Origin: Engraulis encrasicolus
Taxonomy: Eukaryota; Chordata; Actinopteri; Clupeiformes; Engraulidae
Assembly (NCBI RefSeq): GCF_034702125.1
Contig: NC_085857.1
Location: 51,641,238-51,705,237 of the forward strand
Direction of reading: 5' to 3'
Length of the DNA stretch: 64,000 nucleotides
Shown here: piece by piece, positions 53,100-64,000 of the stretch
Numbering within the stretch: position 1 is the first letter of the stretch
Layout of the letters: every line of letters starts with the position of its first letter
Position numbers and translations under genes: made by a program
The notes under the pieces: model-generated
What the model saw: only the letters and a program-made list of their open reading frames with translations
The model's database searches: none
Told to the model about the DNA's origin: nothing

Positions 53100-53178
53100 G
53101 TGTGTGTGTGTGCGTGTGCGTGTGCGTGTGCGTGTGTGTGTGCGTGTGCGTGTGCGTGTGCGTGTGCGTGTGCGTGTG
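53100..53178. repeat. (GTGTGC)n microsatellite
   Basis: A hexanucleotide-type tract of alternating GTGTGC, directly beside the Tc1 element end at 53181. Confidence 0.95.
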
Positions 53179-53180
53179 CA

Positions 53181-53840
53181 TACAGTGCTGGCCAAAAGTA
53201 TTGGCACCCCTTCAATTCTGTCAGATAATACTCAATGTCTTCCAGAAAATGATTGCAATCACAAATGCTTTGTTATTAATATCTTCATTTGTTTGCCTTG
53301 CAATGAAAAACACAAAAGAGAATGAAAAAAAGTCATATCGATGACCATTTTACACAAAACTCCAAAAATGGGCCGGACAGAAGTATTGACACCCTCAGCC
53401 TAATACTTGGTGGCACAACCTTTAGACAAAATAACTGTGAACAGCCACTTCTGATAACCATCAATGAGTTTTCCACAACGCACTGCTGAAATTTTAAACT
53501 ATCCTTGAGGTGATTTGAAGGGTGCGTTCTCCACACTGCTGTTTTGAGATCTCTCCATAGGTTTTCTATGGGATTCAGGGGTGGACTCCTACATTATGCT
53601 GCAAAATTTGCTGATTGTGTTCAGACTTCATAATTCCATTCACACGGTCAAGCAGTCCAGTGCCAGGGGCAGCAAAGCAACCTCAAAACATCAGGGAAAC
53701 TCTGTCATATTTGACTTTAGGGACTGTGCTCTTTTCTTTGAAGGCCTAATTTTTCCTGCTAATTCAAATGAATAGAGAAAAAATAAATGAGACCTTCAAA
53801 GAAAAGAAAACGGTCCCTAAAGTCAAATAGGGAAATGCCA
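53181..53840. mobile_element. Tc1-like element, rearranged
   Basis: The left end tacagtgctggccaaaagta is a common fish Tc1 terminus. Sequence to about 53705 follows the reverse complement of a Tc1 transposase region in pieces. From 53705 to 53828 the last part is repeated in inverted form, giving a hairpin. No intact transposase frame remains. Confidence 0.75.
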
Positions 53841-53849
53841 GATTATCAG

Positions 53850-55030
53850 TCAAGTCCTGGCCAACCTTGTGCCACTGATACTGATAACAAGTGTGATAAG
53901 ACTGTGTTTGCTGCGCAGATCCGTTTTAGACGCAGTAGCCACCACCCACATGTCTAAAGCACTTCCCGATTCTCTAGAAAATGCGCTCACCATGCACCTC
54001 CCCCTCTCAGCGCACTGTGAGAAAGAAAAGAGGGTGTGTGTGTGTGTGTGTGTGTGTGTTTGTGTTTGTGTGTGTGTTTGTGTTTGTGTGTGTGTTTGTG
54101 CATGTGGGTGTGAGTGTTTATGTAGGCCTACAGTGTGTATTCATGTATTTAGGCCTATGTATAGGGTCTATGTATAATGTGTGTGTAAAACTTGTCAACC
54201 TTTGAGCAGATATAACAATTGTGAGCATCAACTACTAAAGGAACGATTGGAAAAAAAAACCTAATAAATAAAAGTCACAAATTATGGACATTGTCTCCCC
54301 CTAGTGCCCATTAGATGCCAAAGTCAGCTTTAGTGTAAATGTCTTTCTTCGTCATAGACACATAGAAAGGATTTGAAATGATTTCCTAACTGAAATCACT
54401 TCAGAACATGTTTTTTATTTGTGAATAAAATTCAAAGATTTGAAACATTACAAAGTCAGTGATCAACACCCACCCCTCCCCAAGATACACATCACATGAC
54501 CCATTAGGTCATACATAAAGTAAAAAAAATGTTACAGCTAAAAATAGTCAATTAAGGCAGACATACATATTGTATATACATATGGCGCATGCAACATTGT
54601 ACATGGCATGTGTATGAGTCCTTACTTAGAGTAATGGGGGACATATAAAAGTGGCCCAATTCTGATGTAAGATTTTATAGAATTTGTAGACCCATGTACA
54701 TTTTTTATATTTTTTAATATTGGCAATAATGCACTTTACCCCAACATTTTCCCAGATTTATTGCCCATTGCTTTCATGTTGTCCCGCTTAAGGTAAGGTC
54801 AGTTCAATACTGTATTTTTAATTTAATACACAGAGACAGTTCAATGTCTTTCACAAAAAAAAACAGTGACTCAGAAAATTCAGAGGCCCACAGTAGACTG
54901 TGGGAGGAGGGAGTCAGTAATTCGAAGTTCAGCCCTCATCTAGAATGTACATCGGATTGTGCACAAACATGACCGTAAAAACATTACGGACAAGGAAAAT
55001 GAATCATAGAGGAAATGGTGAAACATGCCC
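53850..55030. other. Intergenic with a (GT)n patch
   Basis: About 1.2 kb. It holds a (GTGTTT)n/(GT)n tract at 54033-54100. No coding exon, RNA gene or named element is supported. Confidence 0.5.
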
Positions 55031-55034
55031 AACA

Positions 55035-55720
55035 TTACAATTCTCTTTGAATAAACCATGGTCAGTCATGAAGATTCTTTTTCTCCCTGAATCACCAATG
55101 GTTGATGTTAAAAAAAAAAACAATTTTCCCAGAATCAACAATGGTAAGCCAATTGTCCGCCAATTGTCCCTAAATAAATAATGTTTGGTGGTGGATATTT
55201 TAATTGTCCCTAAATAAACAATGGCTAGTTATGGGGATTCTTATTGTCCCTAAAGCCAGGCTCAAACTACACAACTCCCGATTGTGTGTCCGATTTTGAC
55301 ATTGTGGTGCACCGCACACTAGAAGAGAATTGCAACTGTCAATATTATCCCTGCTCGCAACCACCGAGACAATGCCCGACGTTCTATTTCCAGTCGCAAA
55401 TACCAAACACTGTTTGATTTCTACGATTTGCGATTCGCGACTCTTTGAGCTCCCAAAGTTCTATCTTAGAGCGTCGCACACGACGAGGATTTTTTTCCCT
55501 ACAATCGCTTGCGATGGTCCTGGGGGGTAACGTTCCACCGATTGTCGTAAGGGTTTTCAGCCTAGAATTGGGCCGATAGTCGTGTAGTTTGAGCCAGGCT
55601 TAAATCAATGGATGTCGATGAAAATTGTAATTCTACCTGAATAAACACTGGTCACTGTTGAAATGTCTAATTTTCCCTGAATAAACAATGGTCACTGTTG
55701 AAGAATTGATTTTTAGCGGT
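55035..55720. repeat. Degenerate 45-bp minisatellite split by a MITE
   Basis: Units of about 45 bp with the core ttttccctgaataaacaatg and gtcactgttgaa occur before (55035-55250) and after (55601-55720) the MITE at 55254-55600. The units are 70-90% alike by eye. Confidence 0.75.
55254..55600. mobile_element. PIF/Harbinger-like MITE
   Basis: The ends AGCCAGGCTCAAACTACAC and GTGTAGTTTGAGCCAGGCT are perfect complements, flanked by TAA on both sides (55251-55253, 55601-55603). It is 347 bp and non-coding. Confidence 0.9.
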
Positions 55721-55913
55721 GTGTATTCATGTACACAGGCCCCTGCTCCTTCTGACCCGATCCACTCGGCCAAGATGTCGGGGCAGAATCCGCAACCTGT
55801 AATGGAGTAGCGTAAAGCGCCGGGTTAAATTCAAACACAATACCGAACTTTATATTTATATGTCAGTGTTAATATAAGTACTTAAAGGGGTATGCCACTA
55901 TTTTGGGGCTTAA

Positions 55914-56522
55914 AGGAGAAGTCCACTTTTTTGAACATTAAAGCCATTTTCTGAGTGGTCTGCAATGTTTTAGAGTCCCCCTCGCCATTTATTTCATGTT
56001 TGCTGCAGTCTCTGTTATTTGGCTGATTTGGATTTGATCTCAACCAGCTTTAGAATGGCCGTCTATGGGCACCTGCAACTCTGGTCTTAAAATCACCTTT
56101 AACATTTGTAGCAGTATTCACTGGTGTTCCTTTACAATTTTTGTAGCGAAAAATGGCATCTGTCGTGTTTTATGTGTGTTTTATGTAGCAATTTGTAAAT
56201 TAAGTTTCACTTTCACTTTCACAAAATGGCTAATAAAAAATGACAGAAGTCATATTTCGCCTTGAAACTTGTTAGGGACTGCTAGTGAACACCCCTAAGC
56301 ACTTAGTGAGCTGTAGACTTTCGAAAACAAATGTTTAAGGTGATTTTAAGAACAGAGTTGCAGGTGCCCATAGACGGCCATTCTAAAGCTGGTTGAGACA
56401 AAATCCAAATTAGCCAAATAACAGAGACTGCAGCAAACATGAAATAAACGGTGAGGGGGACTCTAAAACATTGCAGACCACTCAGAAAATGGCCTTAATG
56501 TTCAAAAAAGTGGACTTCTCCT
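55914..56522. mobile_element. Long-TIR element flanked by TTAA
   Basis: Arms of about 190 bp begin aggagaagtccacttttttg on the left and end with its complement on the right. Both sides are TTAA. The spacer is about 230 bp and non-coding. The TTAA flanks fit piggyBac-type target choice. Confidence 0.88.
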
Positions 56523-56613
56523 TTAATACAGTTAAAATCGTTGGCTGGGGTTTATAAAGGTGGTAAAGTGTCTTATTTTTCATGTTAAGCGTTGTCTTGC
56601 TTTAAGACAAGTT

Positions 56614-56726
56614 AAAAGAGGGAGTATGTTGCTAACCTTTTGAAAGTCAATGGATCTGTGTAGCATGCTACACGCTACACGGATCCATTGACTTTCACTA
56701 GCTTAGCGACATGCTCCCTCTTTTTG
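56614..56726. repeat. Near-perfect 50-bp-arm hairpin
   Basis: The left arm aaagagggagtatgttgcta is mirrored by tagcgacatgctccctcttt at the right, and the inner gaaagtcaatggatc pairs with gatccattgactttc. The loop is only a few bases (atgctac). Confidence 0.9.
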
Positions 56727-56729
56727 TTA

Positions 56730-57355
56730 GCTGGTGAGTCATTATCTATGGCTTTAAGAGTCTTTTTTCTGAACTATTAAATATTAATGTGCTAACACTT
56801 CATTTTTTGGTTCATGTCATGACAAATCAGTGCCTTTCAAGACATGTGTTACCCAAAATCAATCATTTGTTAGCCATGTATTCACAAATGTTTAGTTCAC
56901 ATTAAGGCACTTATATTATTGATATAATTGCAAAAGGGACTTTGTACGCCCTTAATATGTCATATAAGTCACTTGCACAGACTGTCTTTAGGCTAATATG
57001 AAAACCCTATTCTAAAGTGTTGCCATTAATTCCCAATATTAAATCATGTGCTCTTCTGTGGTGTAACACTGCTTCCTAGCGGCCACACTTAGTTACTAAC
57101 AATAGTGCAACGGTTCAAATTCAAAATCACAGTGCATCAAAATCAAAATCTTTGTCCATGTTCCCATGTTCATGTTGTTAATGTTCATGTTTTAATTTTT
57201 GGGAGCCCCACCTACCATATTCAAAGACATACGTTTGACCCTATTGCTAAATAAAACTGTGATTATTTCAGAAAAAGCTAATGCATTGGCCATACAAATA
57301 AAATGTTTTACTATCCAATTTATGTAATGAAATTAATACCTGTAAAATTACAACC
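56730..57355. other. Intergenic, nothing recognised
   Basis: About 630 bp of AT-rich sequence without a supported feature. Confidence 0.5.
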
Positions 57356-57358
57356 ATA

Positions 57359-57472
<114 letters not shown>

Positions 57473-57479
57473 GGACTCA

Positions 57480-58925
57480 CCACAGTGATATAACTCCTCC
57501 TTTCGTCTGAACATGGATTTCTCACACGTGAAAACCCTACCAAAAACAAAGCACAGTGACGGTCATGTTACCCTTCATAATGAAGACTTCAATATACCAA
57601 AACAAATCACACAACATGAGTAACTTATTTCCACTCAGAATCAGTGGCATCTTCAGTCTTGTTGAGTCAGGGTTGAACTAGTGATGTGGCATACAGGGCT
57701 TTTTCCTGGCCAACAGTCCTCATGGGTCCAATCAAAGATTTTCTACGTTAATATCCAGGATCCATGTGATGTCAGGTGAACGCCCCTATAGGAGACCTTC
57801 AGTTAGGAGACCTTTGGAGGCCTCACGGCCCGTACCCACACAGAGTAATTCCGCTCCGCTCTCATTGACTTTGAATGGGGGCGATATCGCGCTTGACAGC
57901 GCGGAGGTGAAGCGATATCGCAGCGGGACGCGATCTGATATAGACGAGCTCTTTATATCATGCAAATTTGATGGTCCAATAGCCAATCAGATGGGCGTAT
58001 GGGTAGCAAGGGCGGGAGTTACATTTTTTTTGAAAAACATGGCGGCGATTTCTGTGATTTCCAACATGACATTTTTGCTTAAAAAAAAAGACCCTAAATG
58101 CTTATAAATGTCACGACTACCACGGATTGATGTAAAAATGCACCACGAACGTATGTAACACAAATAGGCTACTCCACATTGCCATTTGACCACTCGATGT
58201 TTTGAGCTAACCGGGTAAGCTAACGTTAGCATTTCACCAGAACCAGGCAGCTACAAGCTTATGGGTCATTCCACGCCAAATCAACAAGTGCCCGCGCACT
58301 TAGGTCTCAAAAAATTCTGAAAATATTACCAAGTGTACCCATGGTACTTAAGAGAAACACTGTGAATTTATTTGAATGTAAGATGTATACTCTCCGTGTT
58401 ACAGCCAATTTTACTGGGGGAGGGGGGTGCCCATTTTGTTCACACTCTTTTTTTTTGTCAAAGTTCACAAGTCCCTAGCTCAATAACTAAACCATGTAGG
58501 AAGCTCAAATTTGGCATGCTGGTACATAGATAGGAATAGTTTGTTGCTAAACTGTCAGTTTTGGTCTGTATGATCCTGCATCGTCATAGCATTCCCTCAA
58601 AGACGATACAAATTGTACTGGAGTTTTTGGCTGTGCTCTGTTTAGGCCTTCAGAAGACATATTTGTGCCCAACATAGCCTCTTGATTTTTTCCCCATGGA
58701 GATACAAGTAGAAACACTCCCATAAAAATCTATAAATAGAAAGGAAACCCCATCAGTGTTTGACCAGAAGACCTCACAAGTCTGACAAATCATTTTGGGT
58801 GTCATTTTCAGAGCACCAGAACACCTTGTGGGATTGTCCACAGATTTTTTTTTTTTTTCTTCATTCTCCATGAAGTCTTCTTTTTAAAAATACCAATGAC
58901 ACTTGTCTTATGTGATGTTTACTTT
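57480..58925. other. Intergenic, repeat-like but unassigned
   Basis: About 1.4 kb. The block from 57825 has palindromic gcgatatcgc twice. The block from 58261 (gggtcattccacgccaaatc) reads like interspersed repeat sequence, but I could not find its ends. No coding exon is supported. Confidence 0.4.
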
Positions 58926-58930
58926 TTTAA

Positions 58931-61486
58931 CCCTTTAATGCATAAGCCATTGGACTCACACTAACGCATAACATGGGTCTAAATAGACCCGCATTCATTT
59001 CCAATGTATTTCTGAGCATTAATCATGTATTCTCTCACACAACTTCTAAAACCAATACATTTTATCCCATAATTCTTCTAAAAGTAATTACATAGGTGGT
59101 CCTTAATTCAAAAAAGTATTTTTAAAAATGTTCTCATATTTTTATTTTACAAATAAAGATGAATTTGGAATTAAATCACTAATTTCTAGACGTGGACCGA
59201 AAATGGCCCGCATTCATTTCTAATGGAAGTCTAAATCTTTCACTATAATAACTTCCACAATTAATGTATTTTAATAGCTAATGGATTGAAAGTTGGGATT
59301 TAGGGTGTTTTTAATGCACAAAATGGGTGTTATTTGTTGTATCTTATATAAATAAACACACAAATAACTTCCCCCATTATTGCAGACATAGCCTAAGTCT
59401 GAAGTGTTTCACGTTAGGAACTAAAATATATTTAAAAGGATTCCAGTCAGGAACAAATTAACTGTTTTTGACCACTGTTGACCTATTGGATTTAAGCATT
59501 CCAAGTCATGCATATTTGTGTAATAAGACACGGTGTGATCGGAGGAGCCCAATAGCCTATATCAGGGCATAATTAATGTGCATAATTATTAGGCAACTTT
59601 GCTTTCCTATGGGAAAATATGCCACAAAAGACATCTAACAAACTCCAAAAATACTATAAACAATTTTGATGTCTTCCAGAGGGGTGTGGCTGTCTTGGAA
59701 TATTGGCCCCATCCGTCTAAATCACTGTTACAAAGCCATCAGTGTCACATGACATGAACTCACAAAGTCACTACCAGATTTAGAAGAATTGAAGATGAAA
59801 CTACCACAAAAGTATTACCTGCAGTGCTGTTATATTCCAGAACTGAAACCTACATTGAGTGTCCATGAGAACATTGTATTCAGCACTCAGAGACATGGCC
59901 AAGGTAAAACAGGCTGAAACCTGAAGACCACTCAACAAGAACCTTAAGTCAAGACTGGGTCAAGAAATGTCTTTAGACAGTTTTTTTTTCAATGGTTTTA
60001 TGAACTAGTGAAGGTGACTGTTAATGGACCAGGTAGATGAGTCTATGGCTAGATCAGCAATGTGCACACTTACATGAGTTCCTGAGTTCCACTCAAATGC
60101 CAGCAAAGTACAGCATAAATACAATGGTCTTCAAAAGATGCAAATGTCTTCCTCTCAATGATCCAGCCATGGGCTCATCCACCCTGTCTGTCAAGAGTCA
60201 CTTTCCCAAGTCCATGTAGGCCTAACTTTGAAAACTCTGTCCCCAGGTATTTTTGACCCAGTCTTGACTTAATTAACTTGTCTAGTGTCATCCCTTCTTA
60301 CCTTGGCCATATCTCTGAGTGCTCAATGCCCTGTTCTTCTGGACACTTGGTGTAGGTTTCTGTTGTGTAATATTATAGCACTGCAGGGTAATACTTTTTT
60401 GTAGCTCCACCTTAAATTCTTCTCAATTTTTGGCTGTAACATTTCTTACGAGACTGATGACTTTGTAATGATGCATTTCATAATTCTGTGGTAAAGTGAC
60501 CAACGTCTAGCCAATTTCACGACAGCCACATCCCTCTACAAGACTTCAAAATTGTTCATCGACTTTTCAGAGTTTGTTAGATCTATTTTGTGGCCCATTT
60601 TCCAAGAAGACAACAAAGTTTCCTAATAATTATGCACACCTGATATAAGGTGTTGGGCACCTTCGACCACAGCCCCATATTTTTATACAAATATGCATGG
60701 CCTGGAATGCTTAAATCCGAGCAGGTTTTCAAGTTCATAGAGATTCCTGTTGAAAAATAAGCATAAAAAAGACAATATGGTCAAAAAACATGTCTGCCTA
60801 ATAATTCTGTATATAAAAAATGAATGCGGATCATTTTTGACCCATGTGTGTAAATATCATATAATTGTATAAAAAGATGTCTATTTCAAAGAATAACCAT
60901 AAAGTATTTGAATTAAGTATTAATGTTGGGAGTTAATACTCCATAAATGACAAAAAGTTGAATTTTTAGTAAAAGAATCAAAATCCTTTCTCAATATGGC
61001 TAAGAGACATTAAGCTTGTGATGAAATTACATAGGAAATAAATGCGGGTCTATTTAGACCCATGTGTCTAAATATCATGTAGTTATATAAAATGACTTCT
61101 ATATCAAAGAATAACCATCAAGTATTTAAAATAAGTATTGATGTTGGGAGTTTATACTCCATAAATGATACAAAGTTGGACTTTTCGTAAAAGAATCAAA
61201 ATCCTTTTTCAATATGGCTAAGAGACATTAAGCTTGTGATGAAATTACATATCAAATGAATGCGGGTCTATTTAGACCCATGTTATGCGTTAAAGGGGTA
61301 GTAACCAAAAAAGTGTTTTCACGCAAAAAGTTATGATGCATAAAAATAAATTAAGTCATCTAAGGGACAAAAACAAGTCAATTGAGGAATTCATGGAGTG
61401 CTGAGTAAGAAAATTGTATTCTTACAAAGATATAGAAATTTTAAACTCAGCCGGGTCTATTTAGACCCATGTTATGCGTTAAAGGG
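58931..61486. mobile_element. piggyBac-like non-autonomous element, 2.56 kb
   Basis: The ends are CCCTTTAATGCATAA on the left and TTATGCGTTAAAGGG on the right, flanked by TTAA (58927-58930 and 61487-61490). The subterminal block cataacatgggtctaaatag recurs inverted at the right, and a second right-type end lies at 61258-61300. No transposase frame is visible. A fold-back element is nested at about 59560-60650. Confidence 0.82.
59578..60637. mobile_element. Fold-back element nested in the piggyBac-like element
   Basis: The arms, roughly 400 bp each, start gtgcataattattaggcaac on the left and end with taataattatgcac on the right. Matches such as ctaacaaactc, accttggccat and agtcttgactta confirm pairing along the arms. 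The spacer of about 300 bp has no recognisable frame. Confidence 0.8.
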
Positions 61487-61489
61487 TTA

Positions 61490-62170
61490 ATTTCCACCCT
61501 GAACATGGGCAAAATGCAAAAAGAGAGCAACATGATTTCTATAACATTTAATGTAAAGACTAAATAATCAAATGCAAATTTTGCCCAGACATGATCACCC
61601 GAGAGTCCTTGTGCAGGGGTGCAGGAATCCCTTTCAATATCAATGATTTCAGGAGGGTCATTCCAGCTGGAATCAGCAAATGGTCCCCACTCGACCCCCT
61701 CGGATTTGCTTGAAAAAAATATATGTGATGGCTTAAACATCCAATAGAACATATCCACCATTGCAGATTTCAGCTGTGCATACTTTTTCCACAAAAAAAT
61801 CTGTAAATAAGGACACCCCCTCCCCCTGATTTGGTGTCACTGCCTGAGTGACCATATTCAGACTTAATTATCTCCAAAACTATTTGTGGTGGATCCATTA
61901 TTTTTCCAGGGCTAAGAGTCATAGACCTGACAAGCATACATTACAATTTGCAGCACTGTATGTCAAATTACACCTTAATGCTGGCCCTCTACTTTTCTTT
62001 GAAATTAAAATTGCAAGGGTTTTCAGATGTCCATAAAAACCTCAAATTTCAACATTCAAGGTTCATCCTTGGTACATGGTCAGATATGTGCCATGACTTT
62101 CACATTACATAGTATTTAATATAAGGTTCCAATGGTTGTTGAAATGCAGAGGTCCAAAAATGGGCAAAAA
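61490..62170. other. Intergenic, nothing recognised
   Basis: About 680 bp. A 115-residue minus-strand frame (61447-61794) has no recognisable domain and overlaps the piggyBac-like end, so it is not counted as a gene. Confidence 0.5.
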
Positions 62171-62174
62171 ATAA

Positions 62175-63015
62175 TTTATACCATTATTTGGAGCAATATT
62201 CCCAATCTATGACACCAGTTGTGAACTTGCTGTTTGGTGTCTCTGAAAGATAATATTATTATTCATAACATATCTAAAATTTGGGATGGTGTTTTGTCCC
62301 ATTATTTTTATAATGAATTTTAAAAACTCATTCCTGTGTGACATGCAGGTGTACCTTAGAAGCCCTGTTACCTTAGAAAAAAATTGGGTTTACTACACCT
62401 AAAATGAATAGCCAAGTCAGTGTACACTAAAACCTAAAATCTCTGATACCAAATAGGTGATTTTATATTTGTTCAGCTTAGTATTTCAGTATTTCTGACT
62501 TAACCCTCAATTCCGTCCTAAGAAGGTGGCCAATCCCCTTGATTTTTGTGTTCCATTTTCACACAAAGATGGCGGCTCATGGAGCCAATGGCATAGTTCC
62601 AAAATAGTTCCAGGAAGTCAGCATCATGGGAAGGAAACAATACACCATTGTTTGGAGCAATATTTCCAATATATGACGGCGGTTGTGAACTTGCTGTTTG
62701 TTGTTTCTCGAAGAGGATATTCTTATTAACAACATATCTAAAAATTGGGATGGTGTTTTGCCCCTTTATTTGTATAATGCCTTTTAAAATCTCAATGCAG
62801 TGTGGCATGCATCCCTCAAATCCATCCAAAGTGGCGTCATGAAAAAAAAACCCACCATTTTTTAGAGCAATACCTCCAAAGTGTGATACCAGCTGTGAAC
62901 TTGTTTTTTGTTGTGTCTGTAAGAGGATAATTTTATTAACAACATAGCAAAAAAATAGAATGGTGTTTTGCCTCATTCCTTTTAATGATCGTAAAGCGCA
63001 TTGCGGTGTGACATA
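62175..63015. repeat. Degenerate direct repeat, three units of about 170 bp
   Basis: The unit begins tttggagcaatattcccaat, continues with gttgtgaacttgctgtttg and aagaggatattcttattaac, and ends in atggtgttttgcccc. Copies start near 62180, 62648 and 62853. Confidence 0.85.
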
Positions 63016-63054
63016 AGCCTGTGATCAAATAGTGCAGAGGGAAGCGGAAGTGGT

Positions 63055-63170
63055 GAATTGTTCTGGGCCAAGGACATGGGGGAATCAAGATTGGGTACTC
63101 ATTACATTGCATTTATTGGGAAGGGGTCTCTTCAGACGACTTTCTCCCGGGCCCAGGCAAAGCTGTTTGT
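63055..63170. repeat. Dispersed GGGCCC-rich repeat, copy 3
   Basis: The most diverged copy, with ttctgggccaaggacatggg and ctcccgggcccaggcaaagc in the same order as copies at 2915 and 18950. Confidence 0.5.
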
Positions 63171-63174
63171 TCAG

Positions 63175-64000
63175 CTCAATATTTCTGATTTTTTTCAGGG
63201 ATTCTGGCCTCATCTTTTTAAGTGTACTATCGGCCAGATGATCAAGTGACTACGCAACATGTTCTCACTGGCGCTACGTTAGCAATAAATTCAAGATGGT
63301 TGAGAGAAGTACCATTTTGAGAGAAGTCATAAAAAAACAACCTCTGGAAATAAAACAAGATGTTGATATGATTTCCTTGATGCAACCTTGACTTCCTTGA
63401 TGGTGATTTAATATTTGAAAAAAAAAAATGAAATGTATTAAACAAGTCAGGAACTTTTAATGCTCTGGCCTGTGACAAATTATTTTATACACACTGAACT
63501 TTCAATCAACAGCTGCACCTTATGAGTTGACTTTATAAGGTAGCTTGCCATTGTCATTGATGATGCATTAGGTATCTGCACTAATATTGTTGTGTGCAAC
63601 CATCCGTAATTGGCAATTCAATGAGGAGCACCTGAATGAAATTTTGAATGAAACTTTATTGTCATTGTACAGGTACAGCGAAATTGGTACCTTGAAGGAC
63701 AATGACAACATAGGTATTGATTTCAGTAAGGATACCACCACCTTGCTCAGGGCACTTCCGTCAGGGGAGGATGATGGGGGGCGGGAAGTTCTACAATCAG
63801 GATACCTCTTTACAAACTGTCTCCTCCTATGTGTCATCTCTAATCAACTTTTACTTTCCTATGCGACCATAAAACAGTCCCACCCCCGCCAACAGTCACC
63901 ACGACAGAGGTACCCTGACTGTAGAACTGTGCCCCGCCCCCAATCCACCACCATATCTGAACGCTTTTGCATGCTGCAAGGCTTCCTTTCGGCTTCCACA
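63175..64000. other. Right edge, SINE-like debris
   Basis: The segment 63640-63960 contains ttattgtcattgtacaggta, ccttgctcagggcacttccg and gacagaggtaccctgactgt. These resemble the SINE bodies seen elsewhere, but no tRNA head is visible. No gene is supported. Confidence 0.45.

Noticed and set aside
61447..61794. 115-residue minus frame as a gene
   Set aside because: Overlaps the end of the piggyBac-like element, no domain recognised, no supporting splice or promoter signals.

Overview
The window is vertebrate, most likely teleost, genomic DNA. It has split genes with GT-AG introns, very long (CA)n, (GA)n and tetranucleotide tracts, tRNA-derived SINEs, LINE 3' ends, Tc1, hAT, PIF/Harbinger-like and piggyBac-like DNA elements, and fish-style CD300/pIgR-like V-set immunoglobulin exons. 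Every host gene I can support is on the minus strand, so genes read from high to low coordinates. No species can be named from the sequence alone.

Layout. (1) 221-1793: the first two coding exons (signal peptide and V-set Ig) of a CD300/CMRF35-like receptor, gene A, which continues off the left edge. (2) 4928-9356: gene B, the 3' part of a second CD300-like receptor. It has a stalk/transmembrane exon, a 44-bp linker exon and a long tyrosine-rich cytoplasmic exon with one ITIM-like site and a duplicated acidic YSVAQLP module. Its nearest V exon is a 5'-truncated relic. (3) 12386-38598: a large gene that I reconstructed as 18 exons with matching splice phases and a 2313-nt open coding sequence (770 residues). 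It encodes a signal peptide, a CD300-like V-set Ig domain, four tandem 12-residue Pro/Thr/Val stalk units (one per 36-bp exon), a GAIN-like region, a GPS cleavage motif, seven transmembrane helices and a Ser/Thr-rich tail. This is an adhesion GPCR, closest in style to the ADGRE/EMR group, with an inhibitory-receptor-type Ig domain at its N terminus. (4) 39-64 kb: I find no host gene. The region is microsatellites, amplified (GA)n/CRE-containing modules, and nested transposons, including a solo LTR inside a SINE that itself carries two MITEs, and a piggyBac-like element with an internal fold-back.

How the genes relate. The three V exons (A, B relic, GPCR) share the same phase-1 borders and the same framework motifs, so the GPCR probably gained its ligand-binding head by local duplication or exon shuffling inside a CD300-like cluster. 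The stalk exon then expanded by tandem duplication. The CD300-like receptors would signal through tail tyrosines. The GPCR would couple a related recognition head to GAIN/GPS-controlled 7TM signalling. All exon calls come from reading splice sites, phase and protein motifs by eye. No alignment, transcript or database search was run.
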